Origin: Deltaproteobacteria bacterium
Lineage (GTDB): Bacteria; Myxococcota_A; UBA796; SXON01
Assembly: GCA_947445035.1 (NCBI GenBank)
Contig: CANFCK010000026.1
Span: forward strand, 1 to 59,161
Length of the DNA stretch: 59,161 bases
Reading direction: 5' to 3'
In this document: positions 1 to 7,302 of the stretch, piece after piece
How the letters are laid out: every line of letters starts with the position of its first letter
How positions within the stretch are numbered: position 1 is the first letter of the stretch
Position numbers and translations under genes: made by a program
Notes under the pieces: generated by a model
The model's database searches: none
What the model was told of the DNA's origin: nothing
The model's input: only the letters and a program-made list of their open reading frames with translations

Positions 1-111
1 CCCGGTAAAACCTATGGATATCCCACATGTCGCGACCAGTGTCCCGGCGGACGATCAGCAAGATCCGCGCCTCGAAAGCCGATCGGCCTTGACACGAACT
101 GGTAGAATTCG

Positions 112-597
112 GTGGTATTCAACTGGGCAATACTGCCGGGACGGGACAAGTGGGGTGACGCGGCGCGAGCCCGGCTCTTCTCGGCCGCGTGGTCCACCGC
201 CGCTCGCAACGCCCCTGGGGATCGGCAGGTGGTCGATGCGCTGCTCTCCGCGCCGCCGCTCGTGGGCCTCGAACCGGATGAGTCTCTCGCGATCCAGGTC
301 GCGCACGCGCAGGCCCAGCTCCGCGTCGGGCGCGTCGACGAGGGGCGCACGGCGTTGACACAGGCTTGGTCTAGTGACGCCGGGAGCGGGTTGAGGGGGT
401 GGCGCGCGCGGATGGAGGCAGCCGCGCTGCTCGCCGAGGTCGCGCTGGCCGACGGCGACGAGGCGGGCGCGCAGGCGTGGGCGGGGCGTGCAGCGTCCGT
501 GGCGCCGGACCCGGACCTTGGAGCGCGGTTGCTTCGGAGTCGCAGCCGACTCGCCGATCGGGTCGGGCGGGTTGGATGGGAGGTTTTAGGCGAGTGA
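112..597 (+). pseudogene. 3' remnant of an unrecognised helical (TPR-like) protein
   Basis: This 161-codon frame has the strong GC-rich third-position pattern of a real gene from about codon 15 onward. Its product is Ala/Leu-rich and helical, with two helix-turn-helix-like units (around LRVGRVDEGRTALTQAW and LLAEVALADGDEAGAQAWA) that look like TPR repeats. The frame is closed upstream by a TAG at 103-105, and the first 15 codons look non-coding, so the 5' part of the gene appears lost. It converges on another remnant on the minus strand. Such C-termini are common in myxobacterial protein kinases and regulators, but nothing here proves that origin. It could also be a short intact gene starting at the GTG at 112. 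Confidence 0.4.
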
Positions 598-602
598 CGG
601 CG

Positions 603-785
603 AAGCGTTCGAGGCAGTCGATAGGTGGCGCCGCGACCGTGCCCTTCCGCAGCAACAAGCCCGCGAGCACGTAGGCCATCGATGTCACGCTGGATGGTTC
701 GCGGCGTGGACGGGTCGCGAAGGGCCGCCACGATCTCGGCCCGAACGCGAAGGAATAGCGCCGTCGCCGTTGCCTCATTCTTGCC
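603..785 (-). pseudogene. Winged-helix tail downstream of an in-frame stop
   Basis: Directly after the TAA of the AlbA_2 gene (786-788), the same minus-strand frame stays coding-like. It encodes a second winged-helix-like unit, including TPRTIQRDIDGLRARGLVAA and EGHGRGATYRL. This closely parallels the C-terminal wHTH of the upstream protein (SERTVRNELVRLRELGLVEV, then EGRGRGAAWRM). No good start codon precedes it; the first ATG (731) falls inside the domain. It is either the decayed end of a paralogous regulator fused by deletion or a domain cut off by the new stop. Coding character fades after about position 610. Confidence 0.4.
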
Positions 786-2201
786 TTATTCGGTTGCCTT
801 ATTCCCGCGAGCCATCCGCCACGCCGCCCCGCGCCCGCGCCCCTCTACCTCGACAAGCCCCAATTCGCGAAGACGTACCAGCTCATTGCGGACGGTGCGC
901 TCGGAGGGGGGCTCGTGGAGCCCAGCGACCACCCGTGCGAATGGGATCGGATCGACCGCAAGCGCGAGCACCTTCAACACCGCCTCCTGTCGATCGGTCA
1001 ACGTCACCGCCGGGCGAACCAAGGCGCCCATCGGCGACTTCGAGATGAATCGGACCCAAACGGCACCGTCGCTCTCGCCGTATACGGGCTCCGGGTGCCC
1101 GGCGCGGACGCAGAGGGCGACGATGGTCTGGGTGCCCCGGCCCCACCGCTCGACCAGCCCCCGGCGGTAGAAAACGTCCGCGATCGTTGGATTGCGAGGC
1201 TGCGAGCGGTGATTCCGCTTCAACGATTCCAGCGTGACCCCCTTCGGCAGGCTCCCTTCGCTCCAAATCTCCAGGCGATCGTCGAAGATGGCGATGCTCA
1301 CCGCCCCGCCAGGATCGGCGTAACTCCGGTGGATCAGGGCGTTCACGACTGCCTCCCGCAGCGCGGCGATCGGGAACAGCGGTTCGTCCTGGCGCTCCCA
1401 AACGCCCGGAAGGAAGTGCCCAGCGATGGGGAGGTGCTTGCGGAAAAACTCCATCGCAGCAATGAAAACGTCGAAGGCGTGACCCACTTCCTGCTGCCCG
1501 TCGAGGAACCGGTTCTTGTCGACGCCGGCGAAGCGGGCGAGCCGGAGGCTGCACTGCGGGAACTCCGACGCGAGCCGAGTCCCAAACAGCACCAGCGCCG
1601 CGCGCTTCAATTGCCCGTTTTCAGCCAGTGCGAGGCGCTCAAGCGCGTCCGGAATGTCCAGAAGCGCATCCTCGGGAAGCCGGCCTGCCTGGATGCCCAA
1701 GCGGACCGTTCGACGTATTTCCTCATGATCCAGGTCGGCGATCGTGTGATTCGGCGCCAGGATCGTCTCCCATCGCCGGGTAGCCTCCGAACGATCGAGC
1801 ACGAGTTGGTGCACCGTCGTGCGCGCCATCGGCGACGTCGTCGGGCCGACACGCTGATACACGACGTTCCGAAATTGGTACGGGATGTCCGCCGGAACAG
1901 GCTGGGCTTCGAGTACGATGACATCGCGCTCTTGCCTGATCGGCACGCGGGATACGCGAACGGGGCCGGCGGGGTCGAGACCACGAAGCAGCTCTGCGAC
2001 CTCCTGCATCGTCCGGTCGGACACCTGCTGTCCAACGACCTCCCCATCGTCGGTGACGCCGACGAGCACGATCCCTCCGGCTCCGTTGAGCATGCCGCAC
2101 AGGGTTTCGCCAACGCGAGGCAGGTTAGCCGTCGACTTCTTGAACTCAAGCGTGTCCGACTCGCCGGCGCGAACGAGGGTCATGATCTGATCGAGGTTCA
2201 T
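786..2201 (-). CDS. AlbA_2 (Schlafen-like) domain regulator with ATPase-like HATPase_c_4 and wHTH
   Basis: The protein has the three-part layout of AlbA_2 'divergent AAA-4' regulators. Residues 1-120 form the AlbA_2 domain, with the hallmark ESDTLEFKKS near residue 14 and GGIVLVGVTDDG near 43. Residues about 260-390 contain HATPase_c_4-like ALREAVVNALIHRSY and AIFDDRLEIWSEG. A C-terminal winged helix spans about 405-465. Such proteins are usually transcriptional regulators or accessory DNA-binding factors, often on mobile or defence islands; the target is unknown. I chose the ATG at 2201 because it starts the conserved domain; a further in-frame start lies at 2222. The stop codon sits inside a short tandem repeat. 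An imperfect inverted repeat at 2398-2420 may be its regulatory site. Confidence 0.82.
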   Translation of the reverse strand: MNLDQIMTLVRAGESDTLEFKKSTANLPRVGETLCGMLNGAGGIVLVGVTDDGEVVGQQVSDRTMQEVAELLRGLDPAGPVRVSRVPIRQERDVIVLEAQPVPADIPYQFRNVVYQRVGPTTSPMARTTVHQLVLDRSEATRRWETILAPNHTIADLDHEEIRRTVRLGIQAGRLPEDALLDIPDALERLALAENGQLKRAALVLFGTRLASEFPQCSLRLARFAGVDKNRFLDGQQEVGHAFDVFIAAMEFFRKHLPIAGHFLPGVWERQDEPLFPIAALREAVVNALIHRSYADPGGAVSIAIFDDRLEIWSEGSLPKGVTLESLKRNHRSQPRNPTIADVFYRRGLVERWGRGTQTIVALCVRAGHPEPVYGESDGAVWVRFISKSPMGALVRPAVTLTDRQEAVLKVLALAVDPIPFARVVAGLHEPPSERTVRNELVRLRELGLVEVEGRGRGAAWRMARGNKATE

Positions 2202-2397
2202 CGCCACCGCGTCGCTCCGCACGCTTCCGCGCGGCTCCGTACCCGATCGCGGAGCCCCGCGGAAGGGCGCGGATCAGCGCGGAATCGCGTGGAGCCGGGG
2301 ATCACAGGCGGACTGCTCGCCGCATGCCCCGGCAGCGGCGGCAACCACGTCGCAAGTGTTTTTCTGTGCTCGTGGACAGGCCTCCCCTTCCCGCCAA

Positions 2398-2420
2398 TTG
2401 CATACGCAGCGCGTATACAA
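2398..2420. promoter_or_regulatory. Imperfect inverted repeat, candidate operator
   Basis: The arms TTGCATACGC and GCGTATACAA flank a 3-bp spacer and match at 9 of 10 positions. The site is unusually AT-rich for this DNA. It lies in the 306-bp gap between the XRE gene stop and the AlbA_2 gene start, about 200 bp upstream of the latter. A role as operator for either regulator is inference only. Nothing else is recognisable in the gap. Confidence 0.35.
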
Positions 2421-2507
2421 TCCCGCTCGCGGCTTCCCCAGATTGGAAACGCTCCGCGTTTACAGTTTCCGCAGGACGGACAGCCGCTTCCCTCGTCTCC
2501 ACATCGC

Positions 2508-2984
2508 TCACCACCCAATCCGCCGCCGCGCCCCCTCCGGCCACGCCGCGCGCACCAGCGCCCCGAGCTTCCGCTCCGGCACCAGCTCCGCTCCCTCCAC
2601 GTCGCTGGGCGATGCCCACATCACGACGAAGCCGTCCTTCTCCAGCGCGATGCTGATCTCGTCGACGAGCTGATGCAGCTCCCAGCCGCGCCACGCGGGA
2701 TCGGCTGGTAGAACCTCGCCGCCGAGCTGGTTGAACGCACCGGCGAGCAGGTCGAGGTGGTGGACACCGACCACGATCTGCCCGCTTTCCAGCTTGCTGA
2801 TCGTCGAAGCGGGGGACGACGTCGCGTCGGCGAGGTCCTGCTGGGAGACGTCCAGAGCGGCGCGGATCGTGGCGACGACGCGGCCGTACAGCCGCCCGAG
2901 CAGGACCACTGTCTCATCCGCGAACTTCATCCCCTTCGCTGGGACGAACCGCGGACCACGTCGACGAGGTGCAGCCCTATCCAT
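2508..2984 (-). CDS. XRE-family helix-turn-helix regulator
   Basis: A Cro/CI-type HTH is visible at about residues 30-85, with the signature LDVSQQDLADATSSPASTISKLESGQ. The C-terminal 70 residues (LVDEISIALEKDGFVVMWASP and following) match no family I recognise and may sense a ligand or mediate dimerisation. The start at 2984 is the first ATG of the frame; an internal ATG at 2930 is possible and would still include the HTH. The gene is divergent from the coiled-coil gene at 3074. A perfect palindrome lies 10 bp upstream of its start, consistent with autoregulation and control of the island genes. It is probably the repressor of this integrase-bearing element, though direct evidence is lacking. 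Confidence 0.78.
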   Translation of the reverse strand: MDRAAPRRRGPRFVPAKGMKFADETVVLLGRLYGRVVATIRAALDVSQQDLADATSSPASTISKLESGQIVVGVHHLDLLAGAFNQLGGEVLPADPAWRGWELHQLVDEISIALEKDGFVVMWASPSDVEGAELVPERKLGALVRAAWPEGARRRIGW

Positions 2985-2993
2985 TCGCTTTAC

Positions 2994-3006
2994 ACCCTAT
3001 TAGGGT
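2994..3006. promoter_or_regulatory. Perfect palindrome, candidate XRE operator
   Basis: ACCCTA and TAGGGT form a perfect inverted repeat around a single T. The site is in the 89-bp divergent region between the XRE gene (start 2984) and the gene at 3074. It shares one base with a TTGACT hexamer at 3006-3011 that could be the -35 box of the rightward promoter. A bound repressor would therefore block both directions. Confidence 0.5.
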
Positions 3007-3033
3007 TGACTTCTGCTTCAGCATGCGTAACTC
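3006..3033 (+). promoter_or_regulatory. Candidate promoter for the rightward island operon
   Basis: A near-consensus -35 box TTGACT (3006-3011) is followed after 16 bp by a weak -10-like TAACTC (3028-3033). It overlaps the palindromic operator and lies 40 bp upstream of the ATG at 3074. The -10 match is poor, so this is tentative. Confidence 0.3.
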
Positions 3034-3073
3034 TACCTCGTAAGCAAGCCCGCGTCAGCGGGGAGGAGAGCAG

Positions 3074-4021
3074 ATGCGCTGGCAAGACGAGACCCCGATT
3101 CACGAACTGATCGCCGAGGGCGCCCAGATCGACAACGCCTACCTCACCGTCGCCCGCATCGGTGCGGACCGGAAGGAAGCCCAGATCGGCAGCCAGCCGG
3201 TCCACGACGCTGAAGACACCCGGGCGTGGCTCGACCGCACCGCCGACGCCGCGCTCGGGGACGCCGACGACGTCCGGCTGCGCGTGCGGCTCTGGCGTTC
3301 CGATCGCACCCCGATTCGCAGCGTGCAAACCCGGGTGTGGCCGATCGAGGACGACGAGCCCGAGTTCTCCGGCGGGGCCGAGTCCGAGTCCAGCGTGAGC
3401 GACGTCGGCGATCCCGAGTTCGTTCCGTCCGATGACGACGGCGACCCGGCGCCGGCCCCGTCCGTCGCGCCTTCCGGCGTCAAAGACAGCCGCGCCCGTC
3501 GCGACCAGAGCCCGCCGACCCGGAACGCGCCCCCCGATCCCGCCCCGGCCCGGCAACCCGGCACCGCGCTGACCCTCCGGCGTTCCGCCCACCTGACGGT
3601 GCGGTCGCGACAGTCCGCTCCACCCAGCTCGCGCCCCGTCGCGCACCACGCACAGCCACGCCCCGCGGCCACGTTCGCCCCGATGTACGCCCCACCCTGC
3701 CCAACTTGCGCGGCCGCAACCACCACCATCGCCCTCCTCCAGTCCCGCATCTCCGAGCTCTCCTCCATGCTCGGCGCCGCGCAGAGCGCCGTCCGCGACA
3801 GCCGCCGCGACGCCGAGCAGGCCCAGGAAAGCGCACGTTCCCGCGGCCGCCGCGCCAAGGAAGCCGAAGCCGAGGTCGCCCGCCTTCGGACCCAGAATGC
3901 CGATCTGACGCAGGAAGTTCGCCGCCTGCGAGCCGAGGAGAAGCGCCTCGACGCCCAGGTCACCGATCTCTACAACGGGGCCGTGCACCTCCGAAACACC
4001 CTCGCCGAAATCGAAGATTGA
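3074..4021 (+). CDS. Unrecognised island protein with C-terminal coiled coil
   Basis: The product (315 aa) has three parts. Residues 1-95 form a folded N-terminal region starting MRWQDETPIHELIAEGAQ. Residues about 95-210 are a disordered Asp/Pro/Ser/Ala-rich linker. Residues about 225-315 are a long heptad-like coiled coil, visible in segments such as ARLRTQNADLTQEVRRLRAE and EEKRLDAQVTDLYNGAV. It contains one CPTC motif (near residue 212) that could bind metal. A strong Shine-Dalgarno (GGGGAGGAGAG, 3059-3069) precedes the ATG. The gene reads toward the HTH ORF and integrase and is probably co-transcribed with them. I do not recognise a family; an accessory, replication or regulatory role within the integrated element is a guess from context. 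Confidence 0.7.
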   Translation: MRWQDETPIHELIAEGAQIDNAYLTVARIGADRKEAQIGSQPVHDAEDTRAWLDRTADAALGDADDVRLRVRLWRSDRTPIRSVQTRVWPIEDDEPEFSGGAESESSVSDVGDPEFVPSDDDGDPAPAPSVAPSGVKDSRARRDQSPPTRNAPPDPAPARQPGTALTLRRSAHLTVRSRQSAPPSSRPVAHHAQPRPAATFAPMYAPPCPTCAAATTTIALLQSRISELSSMLGAAQSAVRDSRRDAEQAQESARSRGRRAKEAEAEVARLRTQNADLTQEVRRLRAEEKRLDAQVTDLYNGAVHLRNTLAEIED

Positions 4022-4027
4022 CGTGCG

Positions 4028-4474
4028 ATGGCCCTCCCCGCCCGCCAACACGACGAATTCGAAACTTCGGCCCCCCGAAGCCAAGGGATTACGTCAAGCT
4101 GGCTCCGGCACCGGGAGGTGCTCGCGCACCTGCGCGTGGACCCCAAGACCCTTCGCGCCCGCATGGCGGAGAACCCCGGCCACATCGAACCCCCATGGAT
4201 CAACGTGGGAAGTTCTGGCCGTCCGGACTACCGCTGGCTGGCCGACCGACTCAACCCCTGGTGGATGGAGCTGAACCGATGGCGAGCATCGACAAACGAA
4301 ACGGCGAATGGCGGGTACGCTGGCGTGATCCCGATGGTCAGGCGCGAAGCCGGCAATGCCCCACCAAGGCCGCCGCCACCGCGCTCGCCCGCGAGGTCGA
4401 AGCCGCCGTTGCCCTCGGGCGACGCTGGCAGCCTCGCGACGCTCGTGCGGAAGCGGATCTCCGAACGCTCCTGA
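4028..4474 (+). CDS. Small HTH protein, excisionase-like, overlapping the integrase gene
   Basis: The first ~85 residues contain a plausible helix-turn-helix (HREVLAHLRVDPKTLRARMA) followed by a wing-like WINVGSSGRPDYRWLADRL. This resembles the MerR/excisionase class of small DNA-binding proteins placed just upstream of tyrosine integrases. The start ATG is 6 bp after the preceding stop. The frame continues about 195 bp into the integrase gene in another frame. That tail (Pro/Arg-rich) looks like a by-product of integrase codon usage, so the functional protein may be essentially the first 85 residues. Such a long out-of-frame overlap is unusual. A role as recombination directionality factor is inferred from position and the HTH only. 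Confidence 0.5.
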   Translation: MALPARQHDEFETSAPRSQGITSSWLRHREVLAHLRVDPKTLRARMAENPGHIEPPWINVGSSGRPDYRWLADRLNPWWMELNRWRASTNETANGGYAGVIPMVRREAGNAPPRPPPPRSPARSKPPLPSGDAGSLATLVRKRISERS

Positions 4475-5670
4475 AGGACTACGCGGAGGAGTGCGCGCGC
4501 GTGCTGCGCCCCGGCACCGCCGTCCGGTATGCGCTCGGTCTCGACCTCTGGCTTCGCTACCTGGAAAAGGTGCACGGCAAGGGAAAACCGCTTCCTCCGT
4601 CCATCCTGACCCGCCGAATGTTGGCGGACTGGTACGGCGACCTCAAGCACGGCGGCCTCCACGGCCACGATCGCAGCGATGCGACCCGGCGAAAGATCGT
4701 GGAGGTGGGCCAGCTCGCGTGGAAGTGGCTCTACGACAACGACGAAACGGGCGCCGAGATCCCGCCGCCGCGCTCGCTTCGCATGGCGCGCGAGCCTGCG
4801 AAGCTGACTGTGGCCCCCACGTGGGCCGAGATGGACACCGTGATCGGGGTGCTGCGAGGGTGGCATCAACGCCTCGCGATCGTGCTTCGGTTCACCGGGC
4901 TCCGGTGTCAACAAGCGATGGGCCTCCGGTGGCGCGACCTCGATCTCGACCGCGGCCGCCTCACGATCCGCGGCGAGCTGGGCAAAAGCCGGCAGGAGCA
5001 GCGCGGGCGCATCATGCCCGTCTCGCCCTTCCTTCTCGCGCTCCTGAAGACCTGGGAGCACACCGACGAGTGGATCGTCTCCTCGAACCGGTACAAGGAC
5101 CGGGAGCGCATGGCCCGCGCGCGGGACGTCGAGCGCGGCTGGGCGCGGTCCGGGGTACGCCAGGAAGCGTGGGAAGGACGCCCGCATCACGCCTTCCGCA
5201 AGGGCTTCGTCTCCGAGCTGAAGCGGGCCGGTGCCGATGCCGACGCCGTGGAGTTCCTCGTGGGCCACAGCCTCGGCCTCAGGGGCGTCTACATCGACCC
5301 CGACGCCCTGCCGCTGGCCGCCGCCGTGGAGCGCATCCCCGGCCTCGGTGACCAGGCCGCGGGCGAGCAGGCGCGCTTCGACGGAGCACTCGCCGAGGAG
5401 CCGTTGCGTCTCATCACGCTTGACGACGACGAGCGCGACCCCGGCTTTAGCCCGAGGTCGCGCCGCGATCCTGTGTGTCCCACGCGTGTCCCGGCTGGGA
5501 GCGGGGGTTCCGGAAAGGTGCTTTCTCTCGCAGCTTTCCGAAAAAATGGTGGAGGCGGCGGGAGTCGAACCCGCGTCCGAAGCATCATCCAACTCTCGAG
5601 ATACGTGGCCTTCCGGAAACTCTCCGGCGAGTGTCGTCCCCTTTGGGGACCGTCAAGACTCCCTGTTTGA
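4279..5670 (+). CDS. int: Tyrosine recombinase/integrase of a tmRNA-integrated element
   Basis: This is a phage/ICE-type tyrosine integrase of 463 aa. The N-terminal arm-binding type begins MASIDKRNGEWRVRWRDPDG, which fixes the start. A SAM-like core-binding region (~60-160) and the catalytic domain (~175-345) follow. The active-site set is complete: Arg209 (FTGLRCQQ), His304-x-x-Arg307 (HHAFR), His330 (VGHS) and Tyr338 (GVYIDP). The gene points at the 3' end of ssrA on the opposite strand. From residue ~423 the frame crosses the tmRNA 3' end and uses its complement as codons (GGGGSRTRV...), ending 124 bp inside ssrA. The crossover region therefore lies inside the int gene, so integration or excision would swap the protein's C-terminus, as described for myxophage Mx8. 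Without that tail the integrase would still hold all catalytic residues. Confidence 0.9.
   Translation: MASIDKRNGEWRVRWRDPDGQARSRQCPTKAAATALAREVEAAVALGRRWQPRDARAEADLRTLLKDYAEECARVLRPGTAVRYALGLDLWLRYLEKVHGKGKPLPPSILTRRMLADWYGDLKHGGLHGHDRSDATRRKIVEVGQLAWKWLYDNDETGAEIPPPRSLRMAREPAKLTVAPTWAEMDTVIGVLRGWHQRLAIVLRFTGLRCQQAMGLRWRDLDLDRGRLTIRGELGKSRQEQRGRIMPVSPFLLALLKTWEHTDEWIVSSNRYKDRERMARARDVERGWARSGVRQEAWEGRPHHAFRKGFVSELKRAGADADAVEFLVGHSLGLRGVYIDPDALPLAAAVERIPGLGDQAAGEQARFDGALAEEPLRLITLDDDERDPGFSPRSRRDPVCPTRVPAGSGGSGKVLSLAAFRKNGGGGGSRTRVRSIIQLSRYVAFRKLSGECRPLWGPSRLPV
5511..5546. repeat. Inverted repeat plus A-run beside the ssrA 3' end
   Basis: CGGAAAG (5511-5517) and CTTTCCG (5534-5540) form a 7-bp inverted repeat around a 16-nt loop. 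It is followed by AAAAAA (5541-5546) abutting the CCA end of tmRNA. In neither strand does the order hairpin-then-T-run occur, so it is not a normal intrinsic terminator. It lies within the integrase gene at the likely crossover site and may be part of the attachment site. Confidence 0.35.
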
Positions 5671-5917
5671 TCTTCGATTCTCCGCCGGTTGTCTGTCCGC
5701 GGAGTCACTGCAGGCTTGATTTACACCCGGGCGGGGTCAGCCGGTCCCCGCTCGGATGCCGGGTGCTCGTAATGGCTCCCGGAACTTTACCTAGGCCGCG
5801 AGGGCCTGGGCAAAGTTGTTGCTGTTGTTGGCAGCTTGGTTTTGGTTCTCTCACAGCGGAACCGCGCTCGCCACGCCCGTCGGTATTCAGGCACCTCGTC
5901 GAAACCGGTTCGCCCCC
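5547..5917 (-). ncRNA. ssrA: tmRNA (transfer-messenger RNA)
   Basis: The RNA frees stalled ribosomes and tags the nascent chain for proteolysis. The 3' end is a tRNA-like T arm (GGGTTCGACTCCC) with an encoded CCA. The 5' GGGGGCG pairs with the 3' CGCCTCC in a 7-bp acceptor stem with one G-U. Total length is 371 nt, normal for the family. The tag reading frame (minus strand, 5835 to the TAG at 5791) reads AANNSNNFAQALAA or, if the resume codon is the next GCC, ANNSNNFAQALAA, ending in the expected ALAA degron. Its 3' half is overlapped antisense by the integrase gene, so it forms one end of an integrated element yet is intact as an RNA gene. Confidence 0.95.
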
Positions 5918-5952
5918 GGATGGGAAGTGGGCCCGAAGACCCGTCCGACACC

Positions 5953-5981
5953 ATCATGCCCACGGCGGCCCCGGTTGGCAA
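5953..5981 (-). promoter_or_regulatory. Candidate ssrA promoter
   Basis: On the minus strand TTGCCA (complement of 5976-5981) is followed 17 bp later by CATGAT (complement of 5953-5958). Transcription would start near 5946, leaving a leader of about 30 nt for RNase P to remove before the mature 5' end at 5917. The hexamers are moderate matches to the sigma-70 consensus. Confidence 0.35.
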
Positions 5982-6233
5982 GCGGCAGGGGTCGGACGAT
6001 TACGGCGCGACACCGATGCCTCCGCGCCAAGCCCCGCCAAGCCCCCTCGCCCGCGCAGGTGGTCCACCGCGCCGGAGGCGACGCGCCACCTCCCGACTTG
6101 TGGCCCCGCCGCGATCCGAACGTCCGCTGCCTCGACCAGATCGATTTCCGGCCCCGCCGAGGCTACGGGAGTAGCCGGCGCCCACCGTGAGCGGCCGTAG
6201 AGCTGCTTCCCAAGGCCCCCTCCCCGCGCTTCC
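5982..6233. other. No gene recognised between ssrA promoter region and nrnA
   Basis: This stretch shows no convincing coding pattern on either strand, no tRNA and no clear hairpin with T-run. Together with the promoter region it makes a 316-bp gap between tmRNA and the end of the DHH phosphoesterase gene. Confidence 0.5.
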
Positions 6234-7205
6234 CTACCCGAGGAGCTCGGCCACCAGCGCCGCCTCGACCCGCTCCACGGCCTCCGCGATGGACATCGCA
6301 AGGGTCGCCCCCGCTGCCTTGGCATGGCCGCCGCCGTGGACGCTGAGGCGCTGGGCAAGCGCTGCGACATCGGCACCACCGCGCGAACGGAGGGACACCT
6401 TACACCGGCCCTCCTTGCGCTCGACGAGAAGCGCCGCCAACTCGACGCCCTGGACGTGCTGCAGCGCGTCGACGATGCCGTCCACGTCCTGATCCTCAGC
6501 GCCGAGCTCGGCCATGGCGGCGCGCGTGCACACGCCCACCAGCACCCGGCCGCCAGCGAGACCGCGAGATGTTTCACACACCCGCGCCTGGAGCCGCAAA
6601 CCCGACAAACGACGGTCCATCAGCACCCGCTCGCAGATCTTCCAGTGCTCGATGCCGTGCGCGAGCAGCTCGGCCGCGATGGTGTGGGTGCCCGCGCGCG
6701 TGTTGCTGTACCGGAAGGCGCCCGTGTCGTAGATGATGCCGGTGTAGAGCGCTTCGGCGTAGGCTCGATCGAGCGCGACGCCCCAGTGGCCAAGCAAACG
6801 ACGCACCATGACACATGTGCTCTCGGCCGCGGCGTCGAGCCAGGGGAGCGTATAGCCATCGGTGCCGCTGGAGCGATGATGGTCGATGAGGCCCGTCCAC
6901 CCTGCAGAAACGAACGCCCGAAGCACACTTGGCGCCAAGCGGGTTCGGTCGCCGTCAAGCACGACCACGCCGTCGTACTGACCGACGTCGGCATCTGCGA
7001 CCATGGCCGACGCCCCCGCCATCCAGGCGTACCGGAAGCCGGGATCGCCCGCGACATCGACGTGCACCTCGGGCGCCAACGCCGCGAAGACCCGCTGCAG
7101 CGCGAGGCACGCGCCGATGCTGTCCCCGTCGGGACCCTCGGGGCCGGTGAGCAGCACTCGACGACTCGACCGGACGGCAGTGAGCAGGGCGGCGGCGAAC
7201 TCCAT
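6234..7205 (-). CDS. nrnA: DHH/DHHA1 phosphoesterase, NrnA-type nanoRNase/pAp phosphatase
   Basis: The protein (323 aa) belongs to the DHH superfamily that degrades short oligonucleotides or pAp with Mn2+. Motifs are in order: GPDGDSIGACLAL (family RPDGDxxGS), VVVLDGDR, the DHH signature in GLIDHHRSSGTDG, LYTGIIYDTGAF, and the C-terminal DHHA1 GGHAKAAGA. I placed the start at the ATG 7205 (MEFAAALLTAVRSSRRVLLT), because the conserved fold begins there; the longer upstream frame would run antisense into the helicase gene. It is divergent from the DEAD-box helicase with a 97-bp shared promoter region. Both act on RNA, so the pairing may be functional, though that is inference. Confidence 0.87.
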   Translation of the reverse strand: MEFAAALLTAVRSSRRVLLTGPEGPDGDSIGACLALQRVFAALAPEVHVDVAGDPGFRYAWMAGASAMVADADVGQYDGVVVLDGDRTRLAPSVLRAFVSAGWTGLIDHHRSSGTDGYTLPWLDAAAESTCVMVRRLLGHWGVALDRAYAEALYTGIIYDTGAFRYSNTRAGTHTIAAELLAHGIEHWKICERVLMDRRLSGLRLQARVCETSRGLAGGRVLVGVCTRAAMAELGAEDQDVDGIVDALQHVQGVELAALLVERKEGRCKVSLRSRGGADVAALAQRLSVHGGGHAKAAGATLAMSIAEAVERVEAALVAELLG

Positions 7206-7302
7206 GCGGACAGCGCTCCAGAAGCCGGCCACAGTATCCACAATGCCCACGGGCGCAAGCCCTCCCAGCGCGTTAGACGCCGGCTCCTTTCGACGGACGC
7301 AC

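Noticed and set aside
915..2711. 598-codon plus-strand ORF
   Set aside because: Antisense to the AlbA_2 gene, whose minus-strand product has clear domains.
1..5546. Second copy of the tmRNA 3' end as the far attachment site
   Set aside because: I looked for the T-arm sequence (GGGTTCGACTCCC or its complement) left of ssrA and found none, so the other element border lies outside the window or has decayed.
5511..5546. Intrinsic terminator beside ssrA
   Set aside because: The hairpin and A/T run are in the wrong order for either strand, so a classical terminator is not supported.
4228..5592. 454-codon minus-strand ORF across int
   Set aside because: Antisense to the integrase, which has a complete catalytic set.
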